A DNA stretch of 64,000 nucleotides, taken from contig JAUIRK010000889.1 in assembly GCA_030549495.1 (NCBI GenBank), forward strand, positions 1,518,501-1,582,500, written 5' to 3'. Origin of the DNA: Nectonema munidae. Lineage: Eukaryota; Nematomorpha; Nectonematoida; Nectonematidae. Each line of letters opens with the position of its first letter. Position 1 is the first letter of the stretch. This document shows, in pieces, positions 43,584 to 56,110 of this stretch. The notes beneath the pieces are model-generated. The model was not told the origin of the DNA, made no database searches, and saw only the letters and a program-made list of their open reading frames with translations. The translations under genes and the position numbers were made by a program.

Positions 43584-44640
43584 TTATCCAAAGTAGAAAA
43601 TAATTATGTACAAATAAAAATGAAAATATTTATCACAAACAAAACAGTTCAAGCGTGTACTACATCCTTGTTGATCAATATAACCATTAATGAATTTAGA
43701 TTTGACTTTGTTATTGAAGGAATTAAATTTCTGATGGTTTTCATAAAATAAATTCTTGCTTTGATTCCAAAAGTAAGTGATTTTATAACAAAAAGTTTTT
43801 TTGGAAATTCCTTGCAGATGTTCTAAGAATGTTGGTGTTCTAACTGTTGAGAATGTTGAGAGCAGAAGGCAGCAAGCATTTGTGAAATTCAAAAGTGATT
43901 GTAGCTAATTTACCTTGGTAGATGTCGTTGACTTTCAAGAGTTTGTAGTTGAAAAGTAATTGGATTGTGTGAGAAATAAATCCTATGTTAAAAACTATTC
44001 TCAATGCCTTTTTTTTGAAGACGTAGAAGAGATGTGGAATTGAAGTGACCCCAATCGAAAGCACTGAATGTAAATGAGGGAGAAAGAGAGGTTTATAAAG
44101 TAGTAGTAGTATAACAGTGGGAAATGTACTTTTGAAATGTTTAACTTTTTTTTTTAGAAGTGGATTACATTTTTATCGTTTTTTCTATGAGAAAATATCA
44201 TACTACGAGATATGTTTATGTTAATTTCCAAATTGTTTGCTGACAGCCACTTCAATATTTTATCTATACTATAGCACTCAAATATTCTTTAGCCAAACAT
44301 TTTTAAGATAAACAAATACTAATATCATCAGAATACAAAAACGTGGGACCATTTATATATAATATTGAATAACAAAGGACTTAAAATTGACCCCTAAGGA
44401 ACACCAGACCATACACGAGCTTTAATGTGAATCAAAGAAAGAAATTGAAAGCGGTAAATTGCTAGAAAAGTTAGTTTACTCAGTAAGATCGTGTGTGAAA
44501 TTGAATCGAATGCTTTTGAATGATCTATGAAAAGAGAGATTATACTTCCTTTTTAGATTCCAAAAAATTTATGATATTGTTTATAAAATTTCAGTTGAGA
44601 AAGAAGAACGAAATCCAAATAGAAAATGTGAAATTTATTC
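43584..44640 (-). mobile_element. LINE remnant, RT to C-terminus
   Basis: Minus-strand pieces in several frames, 5' to 3': FIDHSKAFDSISHTILLSKL (RT block A, about 44520), VPxGSILSPLLFN (about 44400), FLYSDDISICLS (active-site block, about 44330), FYVFKKKALRIVFNIGFISH and FEFHKCLLPSALNILNS (43840-44064), and TPTFLEHLQGISKKTFCYKI (43584-43892). The order is that of a CR1/Daphne-like LINE. Many stops and frame changes show an old copy. The endonuclease half is absent. Confidence 0.75.
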
Positions 44641-45275
44641 TATTCATAATTGAGGCCATGCAAAAGCCACTCATTAGCAAAAAGATGTGAACTTATTTTT
44701 AACTATTTTTAATCGTTATTTTCTTCTTTTTCAGTCAAATGATGAGGTGTAAAAAGGTTTGGAGTTATATACTAACATTTGAACCTGAAATTTCACTACG
44801 TTATGATATATATATATTAATACGTAACCTTATCAAGGTTAGAATTTAGGAGGCATTTCCATTTATTGTATTTTTTTTATCAGTAATAAATCTTTTAACT
44901 TTTTAAATTCTATTTATTTTGATGAAATGATATAAATCTAAAGGAGTCATTTTGCATTGGATATAACTATTTAGTTTCTGTATATAATGAATATATTACA
45001 AATGTATTTTACCTTTGAGCCCCCTCAAAAAATTTTGATTAGCGCGGGCTCTGATTAATAACACTGCAGAGATTAGTTAATTCCCAAATTAAATTTGTTT
45101 TTTCACAATTAAACTTTAAAAGTTATAGTTCCAACTTTAAGTATTTTTACATTAAAAAATAAAATAAAATAAAATAGAGTCATACCTTGTGATCCGAACA
45201 GAACATTAAACTATTCCGATAATGAAATTTTCGAATTGTAAATAAACAATGATTTTCTTTTAAAATTTTAAGGAG
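44641..45275. other. spacer, nothing recognised
   Basis: AT-rich DNA without supported features. Confidence 0.5.
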
Positions 45276-45413
45276 TTAACCCGTTAACGATCAGAGTAAT
45301 CAGACGATATCTATAAGAAAAAGCAGACGACTTGTATTAAAAAAATTTATAAAGGCAGACGATCATATTTTTATAAAGTCAACTATGCTCGACTCTGGTC
45401 TTAAATCGGTTAA
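45276..45413. mobile_element. TTAA-type miniature element, subfamily C
   Basis: TTAA at 45276-45279 and 45410-45413. The left end is CCCGTTAACGATCAGA and the interior has ATCAGACGATATC, GCAGACGACTTG and GCAGACGATCA. The 16-bp slot next to the right terminal 16 bp holds GTCAACTATGCTCGAC, a decayed form of GTCGACTATAGTCGAC. Confidence 0.85.
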
Positions 45414-46429
45414 TATATAACTCATATGTTTTAAATGCTCACTTATATTCATTAAAATATGTTCTTTTTATCTTTCCCGTACACAAAGGGAAAAAGACTA
45501 GGATAAATTTTAAGATAAAAAAAATTGTTTTTATACAGATAATAAAAGACAAGGATAAAATGAAGTCTGGATTAACACGGGCTAACTGTAAATAATATTC
45601 TTCGATAATTTTAAAATAAAAAGTTGAAAAAAATAAAATAAAATGTTAATTTAGCAATATTTTACAGAGTTGAAATTTTTTTTGGCGTTAAGATCTAAAA
45701 GAAAATTTACGCCCGATGATTTTCTAACATTTTTTAGAATGAAATTTTCTGAAGGTTCTATTTAGAAATATATTGTGAATGGCCTATTTAGAGAGAATGC
45801 TACAAGTATGTGCTTTCGGTGGGAAAGTGAAATTTCTCGATTTTTAGGTCTGGGTATTCTCAAAATAGAAAAGGAATATTTGGTACAATGCATGCCTTCT
45901 ATTTAAGAATAGTGACAAAAGGAAAAGACAGAAAGAAAGAGACTAACTACTCATCAAAGAATAGCTTCACTTCGCGTAGAGATAAGGGAGGAGAATTCTA
46001 CGCTAGATGGATGATGCAGTAGTACTCATTTCATAATCATGGAGATAAGGCCGATGAAAAAACATTTATTCATTCATTCATTCAACTCGTTATCGCTTTC
46101 ATACTTTGTCTCTTCTCCCTTTCTTCCTTTTCAAATTTATCCTCACTCCACCAAAATGTGTCAAAAGATAAGGCACAAAGGATTGGCCTTTTATTTGATC
46201 AATCTTCGAGATGATAACCCTTTGTTGTTCTCCAAACTGCCCAAAATGATTCACTCTTATCACGCATATTTGTTTGTATGCAGAAGAATCAGTTCGCAAG
46301 TGAAGTGATTTGACGATTACCTATCAATCATTTATTCGCTAACGAATTAAATCTTATGAAAGGATCATAAACTAAATCGCTTCTCCACTCCACTACTCTT
46401 TACGCCGCCTCATTCCCTCAACAGTTGAA
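45414..46429. other. upstream region of glutamate decarboxylase
   Basis: Probable promoter and 5' untranslated region. The pyrimidine-rich CCTCATTCCCTCAACAG just before GTTGAAATGG could be a 5' UTR splice acceptor. No promoter motif could be singled out. Confidence 0.35.
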
Positions 46430-46463
46430 ATGGAAGAAGATTTCGCTAAAAAGTTTTACTTCG
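46430..46463 (+). CDS. Gad1: proposed first coding exon of glutamate decarboxylase
   Basis: ATG opens MEEDFAKKFYF and stops after one base of the next codon, at a consensus donor TTCG|GTGAGT. The residual G joins the phase-1 acceptor of the exon at 60405 (AT...) to make GAT, giving FYF-D-LYPYNSGED. Drosophila GAD1, from memory, has a short N-terminus ending TAYDLMP at the same place, so both the Asp and the length are as expected. The link over a 13.9-kb intron is inference from phase and residue only; the exon has too few codons to be identified alone. Confidence 0.5.
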
Positions 46464-47252
46464 GTGAGTTTTTAAATACTTTAGCTTCAAAAATGTTATG
46501 CACTTTCATCGCAGCTTCATGTTGCTAGCAAAATAATTTTAGAAGTTGGGTCTTGGGATTAGAGTCTTTCTTAAAATACATAGAGCAATTTTTTGATTTC
46601 AAATTAATACGCATTACGCTTATTCTACACATATAATAATACAAGAAATGATTTGAGCAATCTTTTTTTCACAATTTGCAAAATTATTTTAATTATTAGG
46701 CTCTTTCTATAATTTCCGAAAATTCCTTCAACCAATTTTCCCTAAGCTTTGTGAGTTTCACAATAATAAGATGTATTTATTTCTACGAAATCATCTTCTT
46801 TCCTTCTTCTGAAAAATTTGTTAAAACTAATTTTATCGATTCTTACAAGCGATTTATGGAACGCACAATCCTAGACTGTTGTGTATGGAATTTGTAGTGT
46901 TCCTTTTTTGAAATGTTATCTGCATCTTCTTTTCTATTGTTTTTTAACATGATCAAACACTGAGGAAAATGCACCTCAAAATTTTAACGTCAAAGATATT
47001 CAAAGAATTTTAGATCTATTGGTTATATCAGGCTTTGAACGTATTGACCTTGAAACACTTTTTCATTTCCCTTTTTCCTTTGATGAGAATTATATTGCAC
47101 TTAAACCCTCCAACCTATTTTCAATCGAAATTAGGCTTTTGCGTTTTCTCTCTTCTTTCATTTTTTTAGATTGGTCAATTGTTTGAAAATAAGCTGTCAA
47201 TCTTATGGATGATCTTAAGACTATCAAAGTTGACAAAATTTCTTAAACATCA

Positions 47253-47558
47253 ATAAAGAACAGTGGGGGATCCAAGGGGGCCTGATGGACCTAGCCCCCC
47301 CCCCCCCCTATGAAAAATGGCTTCGAAAATTACCCTTATTAATGTATACCCTTACATGTATAAAAAATAAATTTTTGCAATTTATTCATGGCAAAATAAT
47401 GTTAAAAATATGAAATCATAGGTAATTAGTGATTCTAAAAGACATAATACAGCTGTCGTATTCTCTGAAGACTTTTAGCAAAATTGAAAAAATTTAAATA
47501 GATTTCGCCCCCTCCCCCTCCCCTATGAGAAATTTCTGGATCCGCCACTGATAAAGAA
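47253..47558. mobile_element. hAT-type MITE with 8-bp duplication
   Basis: ATAAAGAA at 47253-47260 and 47551-47558 flanks a 290-bp element with ends CAGTGGGGGATCCA and TGGATCCGCCACTG. C- and G-rich runs sit near both ends (a run of 14 C near 47296). The CAGTGGCGGATCCA terminus is common in animal hAT MITEs. Confidence 0.9.
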
Positions 47559-50018
47559 TACTAATAACAATAAAAAATTTATCAAAGAAAATAAAGAATG
47601 AATGATAAATTTACAAACTAGAGAGTAGATACATATAATATATATTGGCATATCCGTTATTCTATCATTTAAGATCTTTGAAAACAACTGAAAGTGCAAC
47701 AACTTTAAAATCTAGTGACCTTGTACTGATCTCGCTATATTTGTGTAAAAAGTACCAATTTTAATGCATTGTAGAAAAGGCTATTGCCAAATTAGTCTGA
47801 TCAAAACAAAATTTAGAATTGATTTTTGAGAAAGAATTTGTTATGTTAACAATTAATTTAAAAAGGATTTGACTAAAAATGGATCTATTTCTTGTTTATA
47901 TGACGCCAAATTTTTGTGAAGTAATTCTTCAAAAAGTATGTTTTTTAAAATATAAAATAAAAGACAATAATCTCTTAAAATTTTTTTTAATTGCGAATAA
48001 ACTTCCAAAAATTACAAAAAAAAGAGGGAACTCCAATTTCAATAGCATCTTGAATTTTATTGATGAAACGAATCAAGAGCAATTTTTGATCATCCATTTT
48101 TTTTTAAACTTCACTTGTGTAATGCCATTTTTACTTTAAGCGCATTTTTTTTTTACGTTGAACTATTTTTTATCTTTAAGTTCGAGTAAAAATTTGATTT
48201 CTATATTTTTTCAAATGACCGTGTCTGACAATGGGAAGATTAAAATGCGCCAAAAACAAAAACACAATTGAAAAAAGAAATTTTTCATTTCCAATTTCAA
48301 AAGTAAAAAATTAACTTTTGTCGTTGATATGACACTTAAAGTAAAAATGATATTATATATATATATTTATATTCCCCATAAAGATCAATATTTATTCCTT
48401 CCTTATATTTGTTGATAAATCATATAACAAACTGAAATATAAACAGTAAATTATTTGTTTTGTTAAATTTTGAAATGAATCATTAGAGTCATCTTTGGTT
48501 TGGCAGTTTGTGAACAAGTTAGCCCGCTTTTCTCTCCCTTATGCATGTCAAAGATTCGTTCGTACTTGAGGAGAGCTAGACAGTTCTCCTCTTCCAAGTC
48601 TAATCTGCATAATTAATTAATGAATCACAGAATTCCTTCTTAAGTGAACAAACAATCTTTGCTTGGCAGAATGTGTGGGATCGATTTTCAAATTAAAAAA
48701 AGTGATGCCGTTTTAATTATTTTCATCGATTTGTTCTCAAATTCTTTTGTGTTTTATGAGATTTGAAATTTGAAGTAAAATGTGAATTCCTGTTTCACTG
48801 ATTGAAGTTTGAAGCAGCAGTAGAGGCAGAAAATTGAACATTATAAGCAGAAGTGGTCTGACTACTAGATCTGGGAGACATTTTTACATGATTAAACCGG
48901 GACAAAAATGGCATCGAAAAAAGTCAAGAACAGAATGATCTATTTCTAACAAAAATAATTAATATATGGAAAATACTTTAAAGGTAAAAGAGGATATTTG
49001 TATTATAAAAAAGGGATAAACAATCACATTAACAGCTAAATTCTTCTAAATTCTTTTTTCACATATAAGTTTAGTAAATGAAAAACCGGGATTCTTATTA
49101 ATCCTTCGGAACTTCGTTGTTAAGTGACGTTAAAACCGGAACAATCTAGAAAAAAAAGAAAAGCTTAGGAACGCGTCTCTGAGATCCCTCAAAATTTTAA
49201 AGTGAATTTGGCACTTATAAAACTTTTACTTCTTTTTTTGTATGTGGGTACGTAATTTATATATTTACTCATAAAAGCTTCATATATATATTTCATTGGT
49301 CAAGTTATGTTATTCCAATGCAATGAAAATCGTGCTACTTAGCATTATCAAATTGGATTTGTAATAATAAGTTTTTTTTATTAATTAATTAATGGAAAAT
49401 TTTCAAATATTTTACATATTTAATTAAATCCTATTTAAATATTTGCCTTAATTCAAATTTCTCTCCTTTGTATAAAAAATAGCATTTTTTTTAAAAAAAG
49501 CTGTTTTTGACATTTAAGTATTTCTGTGTAGTATGTGTGTATGTAATGCATGTTTAGATCTTTTTTTTGTGTCAGACGTGTACTAATACAATCAAATAGG
49601 AAAGTTTGTGTCAAGAATGTCAAAAAATGTATATTTAAATGTATGCATGTACGATTGCGCTAACACTAAACCTAACCTCAACCCTAAGACTTACTCTAAT
49701 ACTAACACTAATGAAAATTCTACACGAATCCTCCCACAATAGGTTTCCAAAATTTTACACATTAAGACCCATTTGGAAATTGGTTGAGCATTTGTCAATC
49801 AACTATCATGCAGATTGAGGAATAAATGTGAAAAGTCAAAATCACCGCGAAAATGAGAAAATTTTATTCAAATAAAATTCAGTTAGATCTTTTTCATAGC
49901 AAATCTACGGTTTCAAGGAAAGAAAAGAAGGGGCTACAAGATGGTGGTCACACCACTTCATCTCCCTTAGCTTATACGACATTTTTTCAAAGAAGCTCTA
50001 ATTCATTTTAAAATTAAT

Positions 50019-50156
50019 TTAACCCTTTCGTGACCAGTGTATCATATATGATACATAAACAATTTTACCTTCATCTGCTTTTTCAAATTGTTTTGTATAT
50101 GAATCTTCTGCTTTTTAATAAATATCGTCTGATTTTTCTGGTCACGAAAGGGTTAA
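50019..50156. mobile_element. TTAA-type miniature element, subfamily B, intact
   Basis: TTAA at 50019-50022 and 50153-50156. The 15-bp ends CCCTTTCGTGACCAG are perfect inverted repeats. At the left end the 16 bp are followed at once by the perfect palindrome GTATCATATATGATAC (50039-50054). The interior has TCATCTGC, ATCTTCTGC and ATCGTCTGAT. Confidence 0.93.
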
Positions 50157-50254
50157 TCGATTTTACTATAATGAACGAATCACCAAGAAAAGACTGAGTA
50201 AAGACAATAAAAAGCCCAGCATCTATCATACAAAGCATAATAATTTGTTATACC

Positions 50255-50385
50255 TTAACCCGTTAACGACTAGAATAATCAGACGATATTTAATGTAAAG
50301 CAGAAGATTTGTATTAAAGAGCATTGATAAACGCAGCCGATTTAAATTTTGTAAAGTCGACTGTCTCTGGCCGTTAACGGGTAAA
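50255..50385. mobile_element. TTAA-type miniature element, subfamily C
   Basis: TTAA at 50255-50258, left end CCCGTTAACGACTAGA, interior ATCAGACGATATT, GCAGAAGATTTG and GCAGCCGATTT, right end TCTGGCCGTTAACGGG abutting the next element. The palindrome slot keeps only GTCGACTGTC, shortened by a deletion. Confidence 0.85.
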
Positions 50386-50510
50386 CCTTTGAAGACCAAC
50401 ATTTTGAAGACGATTCGTCTGCTTTCTTTTTCAATGGAATTTTATATATTCAAAGCAGACGATTTTCATTTCTTGGGACACTGGTGTCCCACTGGTCCTC
50501 AAAGGGTTAA
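50382..50510. mobile_element. TTAA-type miniature element, subfamily A, abutting the C copy
   Basis: The left end CCTTTGAAGACCAAC begins where the previous element ends (junction GGG-TAAA-CCT, a mutated TTAA shared by both). The right end ACTGGTCCTCAAAGGG-TTAA (50507-50510) is preceded by GGGACACTGGTGTCCC, a 16-bp inverted repeat with a 2-base centre. The interior has GACGATTCGTCTGC and AAAGCAGACGATTTTC. Confidence 0.9.
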
Positions 50511-53241
50511 AAAGGAAAGACGACTGAAATAATTCTTGCATGTGTTGGTAATTCACTTTAGCATATTGGAAACATGAGTAAGAATTATATTATAAGTATT
50601 ATGTTGGATGCTTAGTTTATTTAAATATTTTTTTAAAAAAGGAATTGCAATTCTGTTTATAAGATTTTTTTATAAGTTTGAGAATATTTGAATTGTTCTT
50701 TGTGCGCGTGAAACAGAGTATGCGCTGGAAAATGTTCATTTAATTCTAATATTGAATTTTTAGAATTTACATCCATTGAATTAAAACTTTTAATTAAGAT
50801 TACTCATTAAGATAGCAAAAGATTCAATACTTCTGTATTATTTTTCTATATACCAATAAGATCTTTCTATATACCAATAATACAGAATAATTCTGTATTA
50901 TCTTCACCTCGCACTTCCATCATTTGTGCTCAACCAATGTAATTGCATCCCTATTTGCTTAATATTGCAAAGTAAGTGCCTTTCTAAATACCACATGATC
51001 CAACAAACTTTCCTGAAAAATGCCCTTGAATTAAGTTTACGCAATAATAACCAATTGGCATTTTTGATTGAAGTGTTTGTTTATCATAGGCTCAAGAGCA
51101 CTTCCCTACCAAATATGATTAAAAATAGGATTTGATCTTTTGAACTATCTTCATGAAAGCGGATTTCCTAAACACATTTGAACAGTTCCCTCCATATGGC
51201 GTTAATAACAAGTATTTTTTTAATCTATTTGTTGTGAAAAATGGCGCTTTCAATTATGAAAGAGTGGGAAAGATAGGAACTGTCTTCACGAAAGTGAAGG
51301 TAAATACATCTATATGTTCATTATCAAATTTTGCTTTGAGTATCTTGTAGTCAATACCACACCTTATCTTCTATAATCACTCTGTAATAAATAATTTTTG
51401 AAAGGGTTTTGTCATGTTTCCTATGTAAGTATACCACACAATTTATATTTTTTGAAATATCTATATTTTTGCGATTTCTGATTAGTCTAATTTTTCAGCA
51501 AAAAATTGTTTTTTTGACATTGATCTAGCTTCTATACGTTTCCATTCTTTAAGATAATTATTTTCATGATAAAGATTGAAACTATACAAAAATAAATCGC
51601 CATTTTTGCAATCATCAGATCCAACTTTATACAAAAAATAATAAAAACTTTTTATGAAACAAAAAATTATTCAAAATTTGTAACCGTTTGAATATCATTC
51701 TTTTTCAAAAATGGTGTAATCTTTTTTATAGCAATAATGCTTCGTCAAAGAGAATTTAGTAGAACATGCAGCAAAGCAAACAGTGAGTGTATAGTGGAGT
51801 GAGCCAATTTCCATCACAGTTATAATGAAAGAGAAAAACCTCATTTCATATTCTCTCTCATCTTTTGAACGAATGAAAATTTAAGATTTTTGTGCGCACA
51901 GAAAACATGCAAAAAGTTTCACTCTGACTTTAAAATTTGTGGACACTTTAATTCTTGATTCCTTTTCTAATCTAAATATTAAAATCGCGCCAAATAAAGT
52001 TAAATCATAAAGAAGAGAAGAATTCAGAGGTGAATCATGACCAGTTGTGGCGTAACTATCTTTAATGCCACCCGGGAGAAAGCTAATTTTGCTAGCCCTC
52101 AACATTTGAAAAAAAGACTTCAAAACACCCAAATCTTACTATCGAAAATTGGAATAAAAAATGAAGCAAAACAAAAATTATTCTTTTATAAATTAAAATT
52201 TATTCTCGATTATTATTTTATGAATGATATATGAATACTGATAAATTCTGCTGCCGCAACGAGTGGACCGTTCTGCATACCCTTTTTTTGTAAGCCACAG
52301 GGGGTCGGTTATGGTTTGAAAAGAATTTTCGTATTTTTAACTTCAAATTTTTTCCTACCATAAAATTTTATCGGAATAAAAAATACAATAAATGTATGGA
52401 AATTGAAAAAAAAAATTCAAAAATAATAGTTAAATCCAATATTAGCCAAAAGATTCTTATGACTCTTTCACTTTCTGAATAAATGCCTCGAATATTTTTT
52501 ACTAAAAGCATTGCTTATCAATATTATGATTTTTTTTTAAATTTTTTATATCACTCTTTAAAAATTTATATTCTAAAGAAGTTAATTTATGACCCTTATG
52601 GGGATAAGTGACCACAAATTATAGTTATTCTATTTTTGTCAATTCATGTTTTTTACAATAAATTTAAATTTCATACCCTCCAACCTAAAAATTCCTTAAA
52701 ACAATTAGCTATCAAATGGTAATAAAATTTGGACTGAATGTAGTGTAGAAAAAAAGTTAATCTATTTGTTCTCTTTCATCTAAAGATGACTACTTTTTGT
52801 AGAGCAAGAATCTTGAATTGAATTTCATTAAAAAGAGCTCACTTACTTTTTATTAAGAAATGAAAGTTTTATTTTAATAATTAAAAATCGAAATTTGCTA
52901 AATATTTCTAAAAAATTTGGTGTTTTCAAGCATTTTTAGATTTAAAAAGTTAAAACTTATCAAACTTTCCTATTTCTCTTCTAAGATAAATTAAGAGTTA
53001 ACAATTTTATCAAAATCAATATAAATTTTTTTCAACTTTGCATGAAAAATTCAAAACATCAATTAAAATTAAAATTATTATTAAAAAAAAACTTCCGTTT
53101 TAGTTTTCTCCTAAGTTGCTTCATTTTTGGCAAATCGTTAAGTTTTACAAAAATTATGCTGATGGCTTAGTTTTATGAAATAATGAAAACTATCCAAATT
53201 TGTCAATTCAAGTTAGGCACCGTCAAATACCGCTAATCTGT

Positions 53242-53606
53242 TCAAAGCGCGTTTTTAATGGAGCGGTGGTCGCCAGTGTTCAAGGAATTTTGGTAGATAT
53301 GATTAAATCGATTGATAAGAAATTTGGATAGATGTTTTATCTGAGTATTTTGAAGTGTAACAGTGTACACAAAAACTTTTTTGCAAGGAAGAATAATAGT
53401 ATTTTTAAAATCAATGCGACTATAACTTTGTAATTTATATATAGGAAAAAAAGAGTCAAGAATAAGGGACTTGACTTGGTTTTGAATGCTTCTTTTCCAT
53501 TTGTAAGGGAGAAAGGGATGAATGAAGGAAAGCAAATGAATAGGTGAAGTTGTGATAAATACACAATAGTACAACTTGTGTTGTGTATTGGAAATAGAGG
53601 GGACAA
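53242..53606 (-). mobile_element. possible LINE C-terminal remnant
   Basis: Overlapping minus-strand frames read HLLSFIHPFLPYKWKRSIQN and LSKFLINRFNHIYQNSLNTG. The latter resembles the far C-terminus of Jockey-group proteins. Evidence is thin and host origin is not excluded. Confidence 0.3.
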
Positions 53607-54227
53607 ATATCGAACTTATTGAATATACATGCGAATCATGTGATTGATGTCAAAATTAATGGTTGGATGCTCTTAGTCTCCTTAACTCAAGGTGGTTGTA
53701 ATTACGCACCAGCATTATATAAATAGAACAGGCTTCAGAGCAATTACGAATAATTGTTATTTTCGTGAAAGCCATAAAAACAAACAAGTCATAATTTCTC
53801 CTTCCACATTCACTTTCATCTTTCATGTCGTGAAGTAGTTTGCGCAGCACACAAATATGCATTACTAACCTACTCTGATGTTGCACTCTCTATTGATCAG
53901 GAGGAATGGGAAGCTACGCGAGGATGCAGGATGTGTCGAGAGGGAAAACTTAGTTACAGTAAGTTTGTAAATCGTATAGGGGTGGATCTGAAAATTTATT
54001 GTAGAACCTCAGATATTTGGTAAATAGATCAATAAATTATTATTCACATGACATGAGATGAGAGTAAAATATAGAGAGAGATATACTAATGACATTGAAA
54101 ATTATATAAGCTTCCTTTTTGTATTTTTGTAAATTTCTTATATATTTTTAGGTTTAAGATAAAAATAATGATTGGAAAATATATGGACCAGAGTCAAGCG
54201 ATGTTTTCTAAAAAATTTTACGCCCTT

Positions 54228-55057
54228 TTAACCCATTAATGCCCATAATATATTACAATGAAATATAGATCTTATTTTTTTTACGAATGAACTTCAAAAT
54301 GTATAATTAAGTTCTTAAAAGCAAAAAAAAATTTTTTTTTTTAACAAGCTCTGAAAAAAGTTACATCCCACTTCTGGGATAATGGGCACAAAAAGTTCTA
54401 TTTTTTAAAATGTAAAAATTTTCAAAAAATTTATTTAGAATGAAATTTTTTAAAACATATTTCATGTAATGATACATCACAAAGTGTACAATACTTTTTG
54501 GTCTTTTTTTTACAAAAATTACACAATCGCTGAGTATTTCTTGATGCAATGTAATGATCACCATGTGAAAAACAGATTTCATCTGGGACTTTACTCTTGG
54601 TTATTCTGTTTTTTGAAGGCCCAGTTCTTGGTTTTCTGTTTTTAACATTAGAAGAAAGATAAGATAATGTTATTTTTCTTCTGAAGTCAAGCAATGAAAT
54701 GTAGTTTTGACTTTTATGGGAAATTTGATAAAGTCTCCATGAATTAACTATTGTAATATCTATCATTTGTGTAAATATTGGCCACCACCACTTCTTAGAT
54801 CGAATACGTATTCTATAGAGAGAAATCATTTTATCTAATAAATCTACTCCACCCATGTTCGCGTTATAACTAGATATAAGATGCGGAACTTCAAGAGTTA
54901 TTTCTCTTTTATCTTTTCGCGAATATCTTTTTGTTTTTTCGAGTGGCTCAATGCCATCATAATTTGTAACCAACATGACGGGTTTATTGTCCAGCCATTT
55001 TATGAAGAACAAATTATTTACTATATCAAATCTAAAATCATAAAAACCTCTTGTTTA
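54228..55057 (-). mobile_element. piggyBac-like element, 5'-truncated
   Basis: The 3' end of the element is TTAA (54228-54231) followed by CCCATTAATGCCCATAAT. An inner inverted copy (ATAATGGGCA) lies at about 54379. The C-terminal half of a transposase occupies 54431-55057. The other terminus and the N-terminal half are not found to the right, so the copy is truncated. Confidence 0.85.
54431..55057 (-). pseudogene. piggyBac transposase, C-terminal part
   Basis: The minus strand reads RGFYDFRFDIVNNLFFIKWL then DNKPVMLVTNYDG, VPHLISSYNANMGGVDLLDK, SLYRIRIRSKKWWWPIFTQM, and a C-terminal cysteine-rich domain CNFCKKKTKKYCTLCDVSLH ending CFKKFH. N-x-x-M-G-G-V-D-x-x-D holds the last catalytic Asp of the DDD triad, and K-W-W-x-x-x-F is typical of the family. 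A stop lies just before the first residues quoted; an intron acceptor there (AAACAAG|AGG) is a less likely alternative. The first two catalytic Asp are missing. Confidence 0.85.
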
Positions 55058-55639
55058 AATAAAACTTTACATAAAATTTAGACAATTCTGATGTCTCATC
55101 TATAATAATTGTCTGGCTTTATTATGTGTTAGAAAAGGTAGATTAGAACAACTTAATTAAAAAATTGCTTTCAGGAAAAAGTACAATAAAAAATGAACAA
55201 AAATATAAAACTTTGGTGCTTCATAAATAAGCTAGATTTTAACACTGTTAGATTTTGCGTTTATTTGAGTGGTGCGTTAGGATTGGATATTCTACAACAT
55301 AATTTGTTTAACTTTATTGCTTCATAATTATTATTAATCTATCAATTTAGGTAGTCAATGTAACTATAAATTTTAAATAACCTAAATCAATTAATTTTAA
55401 CTAATTGATCTTATGCATATAAGCTAGTTAATTGCTAACTTAATCAATTTTCTTTCTCTGTGATATGCATGTTCTCTTTTCTTTCTTGAAAAACAAGATT
55501 AAATTCTTATGGGATAAAATAAATCATTTTTTTGCATAGATCGCATATGATAAAGAAAAAAATATTGCTTTGAAACTAGAAAACGAGAAAATAGTGACAT
55601 ATTATAGAGAGTAGACTTATTTGTTCAACAAGAATTTTG

Positions 55640-56110
55640 CCAGACAGCCCCCTCACCAGATTTAGAGGGTTGTTCACTGAATTCTTCAAAGCTCTAAAAG
55701 TATGGATAAACAACTTATTGTGCATTTAGAATATGATAATTTGCTATCACAAAATAAGGTTGGATTCAGAAAGCTTCACTCAACTGGGCATTATCATAGT
55801 GTCTTCATTGATGGAATAACTAGGAATCTCGGGAAAAAAGAGAATAATATCTGCATTTTTGGGTTTTAGTTACGCGTTTGAAAGCATTTATCACGGCTTG
55901 TTAATTCAAAGTATGACAATATGGTTCAACTATTCGGACAGTCCAATTCTTTGCATCAAATCGTAAACAATCTGTCTTTATCAAAGATTCAAAATCATCT
56001 TATCTCCTTATGACATCGACTGTTACACAGGGTTCAATCCTCAATCCGCTTCTCTTCAACATCTATACCAGAAGTCTCAACTAACTGTTCTCTAAACAAT
56101 TTTTTGAGTG
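55640..56110 (+). mobile_element. LINE RT remnant, heavily decayed
   Basis: The plus strand reads NKVGFRKLHSTGHYHSVFID and later TSTVTQGSILNPLLFNIYT, the FRKxHST and PQGSxLGPLLFNIYI blocks of a non-LTR reverse transcriptase, in different frames with stops between. Orientation is opposite to the neighbouring LINE at 56640. Confidence 0.7.

Noticed and set aside
49660-49740. Degenerate CTAACACTAAACCTAACC stretch resembling telomeric repeats
   Set aside because: Units are irregular and embedded in ordinary intron sequence; no array is present.
52044-52090. CAGTTGTGGCGTAACTATC, like a hAT end
   Set aside because: No opposite end or 8-bp duplication could be found, so it is at most a fragment.
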